A stretch of 64,000 bases of DNA from DATLMR01 sp035634255 (GTDB lineage Bacteria; Acidobacteriota; Blastocatellia; UBA7656). A program made the translations under genes and the position numbers. This document shows, piece by piece, positions 54,666-62,640 of this stretch (position 1 is its first letter; each line of letters begins with the position of its first letter). A model generated the notes under the pieces. It did not search any database. It worked only from the letters and a program-made list of their open reading frames with translations, and was not told the origin of the DNA. The DNA lies in NCBI GenBank assembly GCA_035634255.1, contig DASQDI010000119.1, positions 59,444-123,443 of the forward strand. The letters run 5' to 3'.

Positions 54666-56447
54666 ATGGACGAACCGATTAAAGACCTCGAAAATGTTTG
54701 CCAGAACTGCGGGGCCACCGATAACGAGCCGGACGCCACCTTCTGCCAGACGTGCGGCTCGAAGCTCGGCTCCACTCTGTTTCTGTCGCCCGCCCCGCCC
54801 GAGCCTCTGCCGCAAGGCGGGATAATCTCGGGCCGGTACGTGGTCGAGTCCCTGATCTGGACCGCGCCGACGTACAACGCCTATTCGGCGGTCTCGAAAG
54901 ACCCGCCCGGCTCCGCCTTCACCATCATCGAGCAGAGATTGTTTTACGATAACCCTCTGGACGAACTATCGCCCGTCAACGAGTCGGGCGGGCAGGGGGC
55001 GCAGGGGAGGGTGTCGGGCAAGCTGGAAGAGGCCGCGCCCGCCTTCGAGCGGTTCGGCATCTTCAAGCCGGTCGAGCACGTGGCCGAGGGCGAGAACGCT
55101 TACATAGTCTTCGAGCAGATTCAGGGGCAGGCCATCGCCCACCTGGACCAGACGGGGGAGAAGGAGGCGCGCGCGATTGGCCTCCAGCTTTGCGCGCTGG
55201 CCGAGCAGTTTCACCGACACGGGTGGGTCTACAACGGCTTCGAGCCTTACGGGATCGTGCTCGACAACGAAGGCAGGGCGCGGCTCATCGGGTTCGACAG
55301 GGCCCGGCAGGAAGGCGCGCCCGTCAGCGATGCGCCGATCTACACCAGCCGCGGGTTCAGCGCGCCCGAGCTCTTCGAAGACGGCGCCGTCTACGACGCC
55401 CGCTCGGACATCTTTTCGATAGGCGCGCTCCTGCAATTCCTCCTGACCGGGGAGAGCTTCGGGCCGAACGAAGGCTCCGGCCTTTATCCAGTGGCGACCG
55501 TGAGCCCGAACCTAGAGCGGTTGCTCTCTCGCGCTCTCGCGCTCGACCCGGCCCTCAGGTTTCAGACGGTCTCGGACTTTCGCAACGCGCTCGCCGCGCT
55601 CAACATGCCGGTCGTCTTGCAGGCGGGCCATTTCACCGACGTGGGGCTCGTGCGGGAGCTTAACGAGGACTCGATCCTGAGCCTGAACCTGACCCAGTAC
55701 TTCGAGTCCGTGCAGACTCAGATCGGGCTCTTCATCGTCTCCGACGGCATGGGGGGCGAGGCGGCGGGCGAGGTCGCCTCCCGCGTCACGGTGCGCGCGG
55801 TGGCCGAGTGGGTCACGGACAAGCTCATCTCGGCCTCCCTCAAATCGACGCGCGAAGAAAAGATCGCCGCCCCGACTCAGACGGGGGGCCTGCGGCTCGC
55901 CATAGCCGACGGCTACGAGATGGCGACGACCGAGATGCTCAGGATGGCGGTCGTGAACGCGAACCGCGAGGTCATGGCTTACGCGCGCGCGCACCCGGAC
56001 GACAAGGGGCTCGGCGCGACCGTCACGGTCGCGATGATCGTGGGCGACGTGCTCACCATCGCGCACGTAGGCGACAGCCGCTGCTACCTTCTCTCCGGGG
56101 AGAAATTCGAGCAGCTGACCGAAGACCACTCGCTCGTTCAGCGGATGGTCAACACCGGCAACCTATCCCGCGCCGACGCGCGGATACACCCTTACCGCAA
56201 CGTCATCTATCGCTCGATAGGCGCGGACGAGCAGCTTGAGATCGACATCGTGAGGCGAAAGCTGAAGAGCGGGGACGTGATAATGCTGTGCAGCGACGGC
56301 CTCAACAGCATGCTCGGCGACGATCAGATACGCGACATCCTGCTCGTGAACCCCGACCCGAACGCCGCCGCCAAGGAGCTTGTGGTCGCGGCCAACGCCG
56401 CGGGCGGCGAAGACAACACCTCCACCGTGGTCGTCCGCATCACTTAA
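54666..56447 (+). CDS. Zinc-ribbon, pseudokinase and PP2C phosphatase fusion protein
   Basis: This 593-residue protein has three parts. Cys12, Cys15, Cys27 and Cys30 form a zinc ribbon. Residues about 55-310 follow the Ser/Thr kinase fold, but the ATP-binding lysine is not visible, the HRD motif is replaced by YNG (VYNGFEPYGIVLD) and the DFG by GFD, so it is probably inactive. Residues about 322-592 are a full PP2C phosphatase: RELNEDS, SDGMGGEAAGE, HVGDSRCYLL, TEDHSLVQRM, MLCSDGLNSML and GGEDNTS carry the metal-binding Asp residues. The pseudokinase probably targets or controls the phosphatase. It ends 8 bases inside the convergent gene at 56440. Confidence 0.88.
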   Translation: MDEPIKDLENVCQNCGATDNEPDATFCQTCGSKLGSTLFLSPAPPEPLPQGGIISGRYVVESLIWTAPTYNAYSAVSKDPPGSAFTIIEQRLFYDNPLDELSPVNESGGQGAQGRVSGKLEEAAPAFERFGIFKPVEHVAEGENAYIVFEQIQGQAIAHLDQTGEKEARAIGLQLCALAEQFHRHGWVYNGFEPYGIVLDNEGRARLIGFDRARQEGAPVSDAPIYTSRGFSAPELFEDGAVYDARSDIFSIGALLQFLLTGESFGPNEGSGLYPVATVSPNLERLLSRALALDPALRFQTVSDFRNALAALNMPVVLQAGHFTDVGLVRELNEDSILSLNLTQYFESVQTQIGLFIVSDGMGGEAAGEVASRVTVRAVAEWVTDKLISASLKSTREEKIAAPTQTGGLRLAIADGYEMATTEMLRMAVVNANREVMAYARAHPDDKGLGATVTVAMIVGDVLTIAHVGDSRCYLLSGEKFEQLTEDHSLVQRMVNTGNLSRADARIHPYRNVIYRSIGADEQLEIDIVRRKLKSGDVIMLCSDGLNSMLGDDQIRDILLVNPDPNAAAKELVVAANAAGGEDNTSTVVVRIT

Positions 56448-57387
56448 CTCCGAACAGGAACATCAGGCGGGAGTACCTGTCGAACTGGTCGCGGTTGTCG
56501 CTGATCACGCTCGACCGGGCGTGCGGGCGCAGCGAGAGGCCCTCCCTCCTCAACCCGCGGGCCTCGGTCCGCGATCGCTCAGGCCACACGCGTCCGAGCA
56601 GGTGTCGCACCCGCGCGAAATCATCGTCGAACCTCGCCCCCGGAGCGAGCCCCCGAAGGCGCGCGACGAGGAGTCGGAAATTCTCTTCGGCCAGGAACGA
56701 CGGGCGCTCGATCAGGCCCGAATAGTCGAACGAGTCGGACCTGATTCTGAAGCTCCGCTCCATAGTCGTGGAGTAGAGGTCGATCAGGGTCTCGTTCGAA
56801 AAGAACTCCGACGAATCCACCACCCCGCCCGACTGCGCGCGGAGGCCCGAGCCGCTCTCCGAATAATCGACGCGCCTGTTCTTCAGCCCGCCCATAACCA
56901 TCAACTTTACTTCGGAAGTCGGCAGGGATATCGTGCCGCCGGAGTGCGTGACGTGAAGCTCTTCGCCCTCGGCCACGACCCTTCTCGCCCGCGCAAGCTC
57001 CTCCTGAAGGCGCAACTCCTGATCCGAGATCACCACGGCCCCCACCCCGCACGAGCGGGCGAGCGCCGAGATCAGGTCGGCCTCCTGCCGAGTGAGGCTG
57101 CGCGCGATGGGGATGGGCTTGCCCGAGGCTATTATGTCGCGGGCCTCAGACGCTTCGATGTTCAGGGCCGCCGCCAGCGCCGCTTCGTTCCGCCCCTGCC
57201 GGGCACCGCCCTGAATATTGTTTTGAATGTCCGGGGGCTCCAACACAGTGTTAAAAGCCTGCTCGAAGCTGTCGATGTTACGCTGTCTCGGGGCGGTCTC
57301 TATCCTGCTGACGGGGAGGGCCGCGCCGCAGTAAAGACAGGCCGCGCGCGCGGCGGGCGTGCGGCGCTCGCAGGCTGGACAATTCAC
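56440..57387 (-). CDS. Zinc-ribbon protein of unknown function
   Basis: This protein of about 315 residues begins with a four-Cys zinc ribbon (NCPACERRTPAARAACLYCG). The rest is soluble, with a helical part (EAALAAALNIEASEARDIIA) and a segment rich in Leu/Arg near the end. The start chosen is GTG at 57387, giving an N terminus of the usual zinc-ribbon form with AGGA 5 bases upstream; the frame stays open to 57468 over a low-complexity CTTT tract. No known domain beyond the ribbon was recognised. It converges with the pseudokinase-PP2C gene, which also opens with a zinc ribbon. Confidence 0.7.
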   Translation of the reverse strand: MNCPACERRTPAARAACLYCGAALPVSRIETAPRQRNIDSFEQAFNTVLEPPDIQNNIQGGARQGRNEAALAAALNIEASEARDIIASGKPIPIARSLTRQEADLISALARSCGVGAVVISDQELRLQEELARARRVVAEGEELHVTHSGGTISLPTSEVKLMVMGGLKNRRVDYSESGSGLRAQSGGVVDSSEFFSNETLIDLYSTTMERSFRIRSDSFDYSGLIERPSFLAEENFRLLVARLRGLAPGARFDDDFARVRHLLGRVWPERSRTEARGLRREGLSLRPHARSSVISDNRDQFDRYSRLMFLFGVK

Positions 57388-57521
57388 TACATCCTGGCTC
57401 AACTCTTTCTCTCTTTCTCTTTCTTTCTTCGGGGCCGGTCGTCGGGCAGGGCGGATTATATAACACATTGCGGGCCGCGTCGATTCGTGACACGGGCGCG
57501 CCTGTGGTAGGATTTTCCCGG

Positions 57522-59282
57522 ATGACTTTCCGCAAGCGGCTCACACGAAAAAATCTTCTAATCGCCGGCCCGGTCCTCGCCACAGTCCTGATCGCGGGCG
57601 CTTATGTCGTTCTTAGAAGACCTCCGCGCGTCGACATGGCGCGGTACGCCCCGGCGACCGCTCTCGCGTTCGTCGAAGTGCGCAACGTCGCGGACCTGGT
57701 GACAGGGCTCACCGACACTGACGCATGGGAAGAGATCGCCCCCCTGCTCGGAATATCAAGCCAGTTGGGTCAGGTCGGCTTCGCGAGCGACCTGATAAGC
57801 CGCGCGGGGGTGGGGCCGGACGAGGCCGTCATCGCGGGCCGCGCGCAATACGCCCTGGTCCTCACCGCCTTCGAAGCGGAAACCGGCGCGAGCGAAGACG
57901 GCTCTTTCCTCCGCCTGAGCCCGAGCCTCGCGCTCGTGATCGAAACACACTCCGACCCGGAAGACGCGCGGCGTCTCGTGCGCGAGCGCGCGGTCCTGCT
58001 CGCGCAGCGCGTCTACGGCGAGGCGGCCGTCGAGTCGGTCGAAGATTACGACGGCACCGAGCTTCGGATATTCCAAGGCCCGCGCCCCGACCGCCAGCTG
58101 GTCGCCGCCGCGAGCGGCAGCGTCATCGTCATAGCCAATCACACGCGGGTCATCAAGCCGTGCCTCGACGCTGTCTCCGGCCGCGCGCCCACGCTCGCGG
58201 AGAACCGGACGCTCAGAGAGAATCGGCCCGCGGTCGATCACAACAGTTCGATATTCGCCTTCGTGTCGGAGGCCGGGGTGCAAAAGCTGGTCGAATTCGG
58301 CCCGGCAGTCTTTGCGAGCCGGATCACCACCGACCCCGACCGGCTCGGCTCTCTCGCGAGGATGTTCGGGCAGCTCTCGAAAGAGACAATCGAAGGCGCG
58401 CTCTACGGCTACGAGTTCGCTTCGGGGGGCGCGGTCGAAAGGTACCTCACGGTACTGCGCCCGCGCGTCGCGGAGTCTCTGGCCGACCCGTTCAGGAAGA
58501 GTAGCGACCCCACTTTCGATTCGCTCCGCCTCGTCCCTGGGGGAGTCAGAGACTTCACGATCCTGAGCGTGGACCGGGCGGGCGAACTCCCGGAGCGGGT
58601 GCTGAAACAGCTGTCCCCCAACGTCGATGTCGTGGCGGGGCTTGCCTTCAGAGAGTTCGTCCTCAACTTCCGAAAGCAACTCGGGCTTGAGCCGGGAGAG
58701 TCAATCGGCGATGCCGTGGGGAATGAGATCACCCTTCTGAAATTCGACGACGCGGAGCCCACCGCGATGATAGTGAGAGTCACGGATAAAGAGAGGATAA
58801 GGCCGGTCGTCGAGAAGTATTTGAGACACGATGACTCCGCCGTCTCCGAAGAGGGCTACAAAGGGACCGCCATCTCATTATCGTCGAACGAAGATGGGCG
58901 CGCCGCCGCGCTCGTCGGAGATTACCTCGCGCTCGGCACGCGCGATCAGATCGCCCGGCTCGTCGACGCAGCGAGCGGCGGGGCAAACCTCGCGAGCGAC
59001 GAGCGAATGAAGCGATTGATGGCGGAACGCCCGGCTAATTCTTCGGTGATCTCTTACAAGCCCGAAGAGAGGGAAGTGGGCGAGTTGATGCTCGCCGTCT
59101 CGAAGATAACCCGGACGACCGACGGGTCGCCCGACCTGCTGGAACAGGACCGGATCAAGGCCGCCCTGGACGATCTGAAGCCTTCCGTCAGTTTTACCGA
59201 GTTCAGGAGTTCCGGAGTCTACACGGAGGTGCGCTCCCCGGTCGGCAGCCTGACGCTCCTCAGTTCTCTGGTGGGGGAGTAG
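57522..59282 (+). CDS. DUF3352-like membrane-anchored protein
   Basis: This 586-residue protein has an N-terminal anchor (NLLIAGPVLATVLIAGAYVV) and a large exported domain. The opening YAPATALAFVEVRNVADLVT and repeated beta-rich segments resemble DUF3352 proteins, which have no known function; this assignment is moderate. The start is ATG at 57522 because the upstream in-frame extension overlaps the leader of the divergent zinc-ribbon gene. The TAG stop is shared with the first bases of palindromic repeat copy F. Confidence 0.68.
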   Translation: MTFRKRLTRKNLLIAGPVLATVLIAGAYVVLRRPPRVDMARYAPATALAFVEVRNVADLVTGLTDTDAWEEIAPLLGISSQLGQVGFASDLISRAGVGPDEAVIAGRAQYALVLTAFEAETGASEDGSFLRLSPSLALVIETHSDPEDARRLVRERAVLLAQRVYGEAAVESVEDYDGTELRIFQGPRPDRQLVAAASGSVIVIANHTRVIKPCLDAVSGRAPTLAENRTLRENRPAVDHNSSIFAFVSEAGVQKLVEFGPAVFASRITTDPDRLGSLARMFGQLSKETIEGALYGYEFASGGAVERYLTVLRPRVAESLADPFRKSSDPTFDSLRLVPGGVRDFTILSVDRAGELPERVLKQLSPNVDVVAGLAFREFVLNFRKQLGLEPGESIGDAVGNEITLLKFDDAEPTAMIVRVTDKERIRPVVEKYLRHDDSAVSEEGYKGTAISLSSNEDGRAAALVGDYLALGTRDQIARLVDAASGGANLASDERMKRLMAERPANSSVISYKPEEREVGELMLAVSKITRTTDGSPDLLEQDRIKAALDDLKPSVSFTEFRSSGVYTEVRSPVGSLTLLSSLVGE

Positions 59283-59444
59283 GCGTCAGGGGACAGGGAT
59301 CAGGGGTCAGGATTCAGGGGCTAAGGAAGGGGGATTTCTATAGTGGTCAGTGGTCAGAGGCCGGGGTTCAGTGAGGATAAGAGGCCCTCTTTATAGAATC
59401 CCTCTCCTACCCTGAACCCTGACCCCCGGCCACCGGCCCCTGCC
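59281..59444 (-). repeat. Palindromic intergenic repeat, copy F (inverted core)
   Basis: This copy fills exactly the space between two convergent genes: its first bases share the TAG stop of the gene at 59282 and its right arm ends at the pgsA stop. Read on the minus strand the core is GGGATTCTATAAAGAG followed by a GGCCTCTTATC half, and the 12 bases before the core match copy E. It is the longest copy, with extra GGTCAGTGGTCAG units. Confidence 0.87.
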
Positions 59445-60218
59445 TCACTTCTTCACTGTATCTGCGGCGGAGCTGAGGGCGGCGGGAGTGGTCTTGCGGT
59501 TCCTGCGGCGCAACAGGCGTCGGCGCTCGCGGACCTCGATCTTGTCCCGCACCTTGCCGTAGAACTTCATGAAGTAATCGTACATCGACCAGAGCGCGAA
59601 GATCACAACCACCCAGAGCATGAATCGCCCCGCCCCGAAGCTGAGCACGCGCAGCCCTTCGACGGAGATCTGCCCGTCCCGAACGGCGGCAGACAGAACG
59701 CTGGCCGATTCCTCGAAGGAAGAGAAGGAGACATCGGGCTTGATCTCGGGAGGCGGCACGAGCCCCCACGCACTACCCGACACGCTGCCCAGGATCAGGA
59801 GCGTGATCGCGATCACCTGCGACAGCATCTTGAACTTGGCCTTCTTGGAGGCGGAGATGGTGAAGCCTTCGGCCGCGGCTATCGACCGCAGGCCCGTCAC
59901 CGCGAACTCCCGGCCCAGGATGATCACGATGGCCCACGCGGGCGCGAGCCTGTTCTCGACCAGCGAGACGAGCGCGGCCGAGATCAGGAGCTTGTCGGCT
60001 ATCGGGTCCAGTAAGGCCCCGAGGGTTGACACCTGGCCCCGTTTGCGAGCAATGTACCCATCGAGCCAATCTGTGAATGAGGCCCCTATGAATAGAGCAA
60101 GGCCGAGAAGCTGTTGAGGCACGCCTACCCAGTCGCTCGGGAATTTCGTCAGTAATACGACAACCAGTAGCGGGACTATGAAGATTCTCGAAAGAGTGAG
60201 GGCGTTTGGAAGATTCAA
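59445..60218 (-). CDS. pgsA: CDP-diacylglycerol-glycerol-3-phosphate 3-phosphatidyltransferase
   Basis: This membrane enzyme of 257 residues makes phosphatidylglycerol phosphate from CDP-diacylglycerol. The CDP-alcohol phosphotransferase motif is complete: DWLDGYIARKRGQ followed by GALLDPIADKLL (D-G-x2-A-R-x8-G-x3-D-x3-D). It is longer than most PgsA proteins (about 180-200) because of an insertion around residues 145-185 and a basic C-terminal tail rich in Arg. It is a single minus-strand gene ending at repeat copy F. Confidence 0.93.
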   Translation of the reverse strand: MNLPNALTLSRIFIVPLLVVVLLTKFPSDWVGVPQQLLGLALFIGASFTDWLDGYIARKRGQVSTLGALLDPIADKLLISAALVSLVENRLAPAWAIVIILGREFAVTGLRSIAAAEGFTISASKKAKFKMLSQVIAITLLILGSVSGSAWGLVPPPEIKPDVSFSSFEESASVLSAAVRDGQISVEGLRVLSFGAGRFMLWVVVIFALWSMYDYFMKFYGKVRDKIEVRERRRLLRRRNRKTTPAALSSAADTVKK

Positions 60219-60547
60219 CTTCTGGCTTCCTGAGTCGGGTTTTTTCAGCCTTATTCAGGGCATGCTGTAATGTCAAAACAACATATCCGGAGAGGCCGAT
60301 TGACTATATTTTGACTCAGGTGCGTTGTCAAGCTGCGTTATTTTTGTTCCGGCCCGCGGCGCGGCCGAATTTGTCCGGGCCGCCCGAAACCTTTCCGGTT
60401 TTCCGGCATCTAAGAGACCGGGCGAATCGCCGCGACGGGATAAAGGGAATGCTTCGAGCTTCAAGGTTGACCCGGCTTCGCGAGGCCCCGGCCTGAAGTT
60501 ACGGGCCCAAGCTCCGAACACCGCGACTCAAACGCATTTAATTTCGA
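60219..60547. other. Divergent promoter region between pgsA and the beta-propeller gene
   Basis: No gene is supported in these 329 bases. Two TTGACT boxes lie at about 60300-60314, pointing toward the plus-strand gene, but no convincing -10 box with standard spacing was found. The rest is G+C-rich and shows no repeat copy. Confidence 0.4.
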
Positions 60548-62569
60548 ATGACCAATATATTTAATAAGCTGAGGGCCGCACGCACGCAAACGCTGGCGAT
60601 AATCGCCGCATCCGCCGTCGCGGCGGCCGTGCTGCTGGCCCTTTTCGTCTCAAGGGTCAACGACCGCATAGCCGCGGAGAAAGAGGCGCTGCGCGCGGCC
60701 GCCGCGATTGAAGTGGAGGAGACTCAGTTGCGGGCGACTCCGGCCGAAGGCCGCGCGCTCTACATCAACGCCGCCGACGCGCGCGCGGTCGCCCGGTTCA
60801 ACGGCTCGCTCTTCCTCGCCACCTCGGGCGGGCTGATCGAGCTGGACTCGTCGGGGGGCGTGAAGCGCCGCTACACGACCCTCGATGGGCTGCCCGATAA
60901 CGACCTGACGGCCCTCGCGGTCTTCTCCGGCCGCCTCTTCGTCGGCACCGCGACGCAGGGGCTCGTGGCTTTCGACGGGAACAGGCTCACCGGGTTCAGC
61001 TTCAAAAAGCCGAAGGCGAGCAGGGTCAGCTCGCTCGTCCCCACCGACTCGGAGCTCCTGATCGGCACGCTCGACGGCGGGCTCTTCGAGTACGACGGGG
61101 AGCGGTTCAGCCGCCGCCTGAATTCGGCCACGGGAGCCGATTTCAGCCGCGTCACCGCAATCCTCCCGCTCCGGTCCCGGCTCTACATCGGCACGCAGGA
61201 TAAAGGCCTTTACGTCTGGCGTGAGGACCACGTCGAGCGGGTCGGGCCGAACGAAGGGCTCCCGTCGCCGCACGTTTCGGGGCTGGCGGCGCTCCCCGAA
61301 AGCATGCGCTCGTCGGGAGTCGTGGCGGTCGCGACCGATTTCGGAGTCGTCTCTCTTACGGAAGAGAATGCATTGACGCGCATCTCGTCCCAACCTAACG
61401 TGACATCGCTCGCCGTTTCCGGCGGGCGGCTTTGGGGAGGGGTCTTCACCGGAGGGATAGCCGACCTCTCCCCCGCGCGAGACGAGAGGCCGGGCGACCC
61501 TTCCGCGAAACCGGTTCAGGTCTCGGGCCTGCCCTCTTCCGCCCCGGCCAGAGCTTTCGCGAGCGAGGGGGTGTTGTGGGCCTTGACGGATGAAGGCGCG
61601 TTCCGGCGCGCGGACGGGGCCGAGCGGCCCGCGATGGAGCCGGTCGGCGCGGAGCTTGTTCGCGGGCGCGTGCTCGCGGGCTCGCACATCACGGGGCTCG
61701 CCTTCGATGGCGCGCGGCGGCTCTGGGTCGGCTACTTCGACAGGGGGGCCGACATCGTGCTCCCCGAGACCGGCGAGCGCATCGCGCACCTGGAAGACGA
61801 CCGCGTGCGCGAGGTCAACTTCATCCGCTTCGACCCCGACGACGAGAGGATGCTGGTCGCGACCTCGAAAGGGCTCGTCATCTTTGACGGGCAGCTCAAG
61901 CAGGTCGCGCTCACGCGCGATCAGGGCGGGGTCATCAGCGATTCGGTGGCGCACGTCTCAGTCACGCAGGCTACGGTGACGGCCCCGGGCGCGCAGGCGG
62001 GCGGCCCGTCCCGCTCGCTCGTGCTCGCCACGGCAGGGGGGCTCTCGGAGGTGACGGGCGGGCGCACGCGCTCGATCACGGCCTTCCACGGCCTCGCGAG
62101 CAATCACCTTTACACTTCGGAGAAGGCGAACGGGCGACTTTACCTGGGGAGCCTCGCGGGGCTCGCCGAGCTTGAGGGGCTGCGCGTCGTCCGGACTTAC
62201 AAGACCTCCAACTCGCCCCTCTCTCACGACTGGGTGACCGCGCTCGCGGAAGTGGACGGGGCGCTCTTCGTCGGGACGAACGGGGGGGGGGTGGACCAAC
62301 TGCTCTCGACCGGCGAGTGGGTGAATTTCTCGAACGAGCTCGGGAAGTTCGAGGTGAATCAGAACGCGATGCATTTTGATGGGGAGCAACTCTACGTTGG
62401 GACTAGCGACAGGGGAGTTTTGATTTATAATACGCGCGCACGCCGCTGGGTCCGCATGAGCTCGGGGCTGCCGTCTCAGGGAGTGACGGCCATCACGAGC
62501 GACGACCGGTCCGTATTCGTCGGGACGATGAACGGGCTGATGCGGATAGAGAAGCGGGTGATCGGCTGA
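60548..62569 (+). CDS. Membrane-anchored two-component-regulator-type beta-propeller protein
   Basis: This 673-residue protein has one N-terminal helix (TLAIIAASAVAAAVLLALFV) and a long exported part made of beta-propeller repeats of the regulator-propeller (Reg_prop) type. Units such as YTTLDGLPDNDLTALAVFSG, GPNEGLPSPHVSGLAALP and FHGLASNHLYTSE are recognisable copies of the GLPSNxVxxL motif. In hybrid sensors this module detects polysaccharides; here no kinase follows, so it may bind a ligand or partner on its own. The start ATG at 60548 lacks a good binding site. Confidence 0.82.
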   Translation: MTNIFNKLRAARTQTLAIIAASAVAAAVLLALFVSRVNDRIAAEKEALRAAAAIEVEETQLRATPAEGRALYINAADARAVARFNGSLFLATSGGLIELDSSGGVKRRYTTLDGLPDNDLTALAVFSGRLFVGTATQGLVAFDGNRLTGFSFKKPKASRVSSLVPTDSELLIGTLDGGLFEYDGERFSRRLNSATGADFSRVTAILPLRSRLYIGTQDKGLYVWREDHVERVGPNEGLPSPHVSGLAALPESMRSSGVVAVATDFGVVSLTEENALTRISSQPNVTSLAVSGGRLWGGVFTGGIADLSPARDERPGDPSAKPVQVSGLPSSAPARAFASEGVLWALTDEGAFRRADGAERPAMEPVGAELVRGRVLAGSHITGLAFDGARRLWVGYFDRGADIVLPETGERIAHLEDDRVREVNFIRFDPDDERMLVATSKGLVIFDGQLKQVALTRDQGGVISDSVAHVSVTQATVTAPGAQAGGPSRSLVLATAGGLSEVTGGRTRSITAFHGLASNHLYTSEKANGRLYLGSLAGLAELEGLRVVRTYKTSNSPLSHDWVTALAEVDGALFVGTNGGGVDQLLSTGEWVNFSNELGKFEVNQNAMHFDGEQLYVGTSDRGVLIYNTRARRWVRMSSGLPSQGVTAITSDDRSVFVGTMNGLMRIEKRVIG

Positions 62570-62640
62570 TGGCCCTTAACAAGAGCCCCCGAACGACGGC
62601 AAAGCCCGGAGCAAAGTGTAGACGAGTAAAGGAACTCAAT

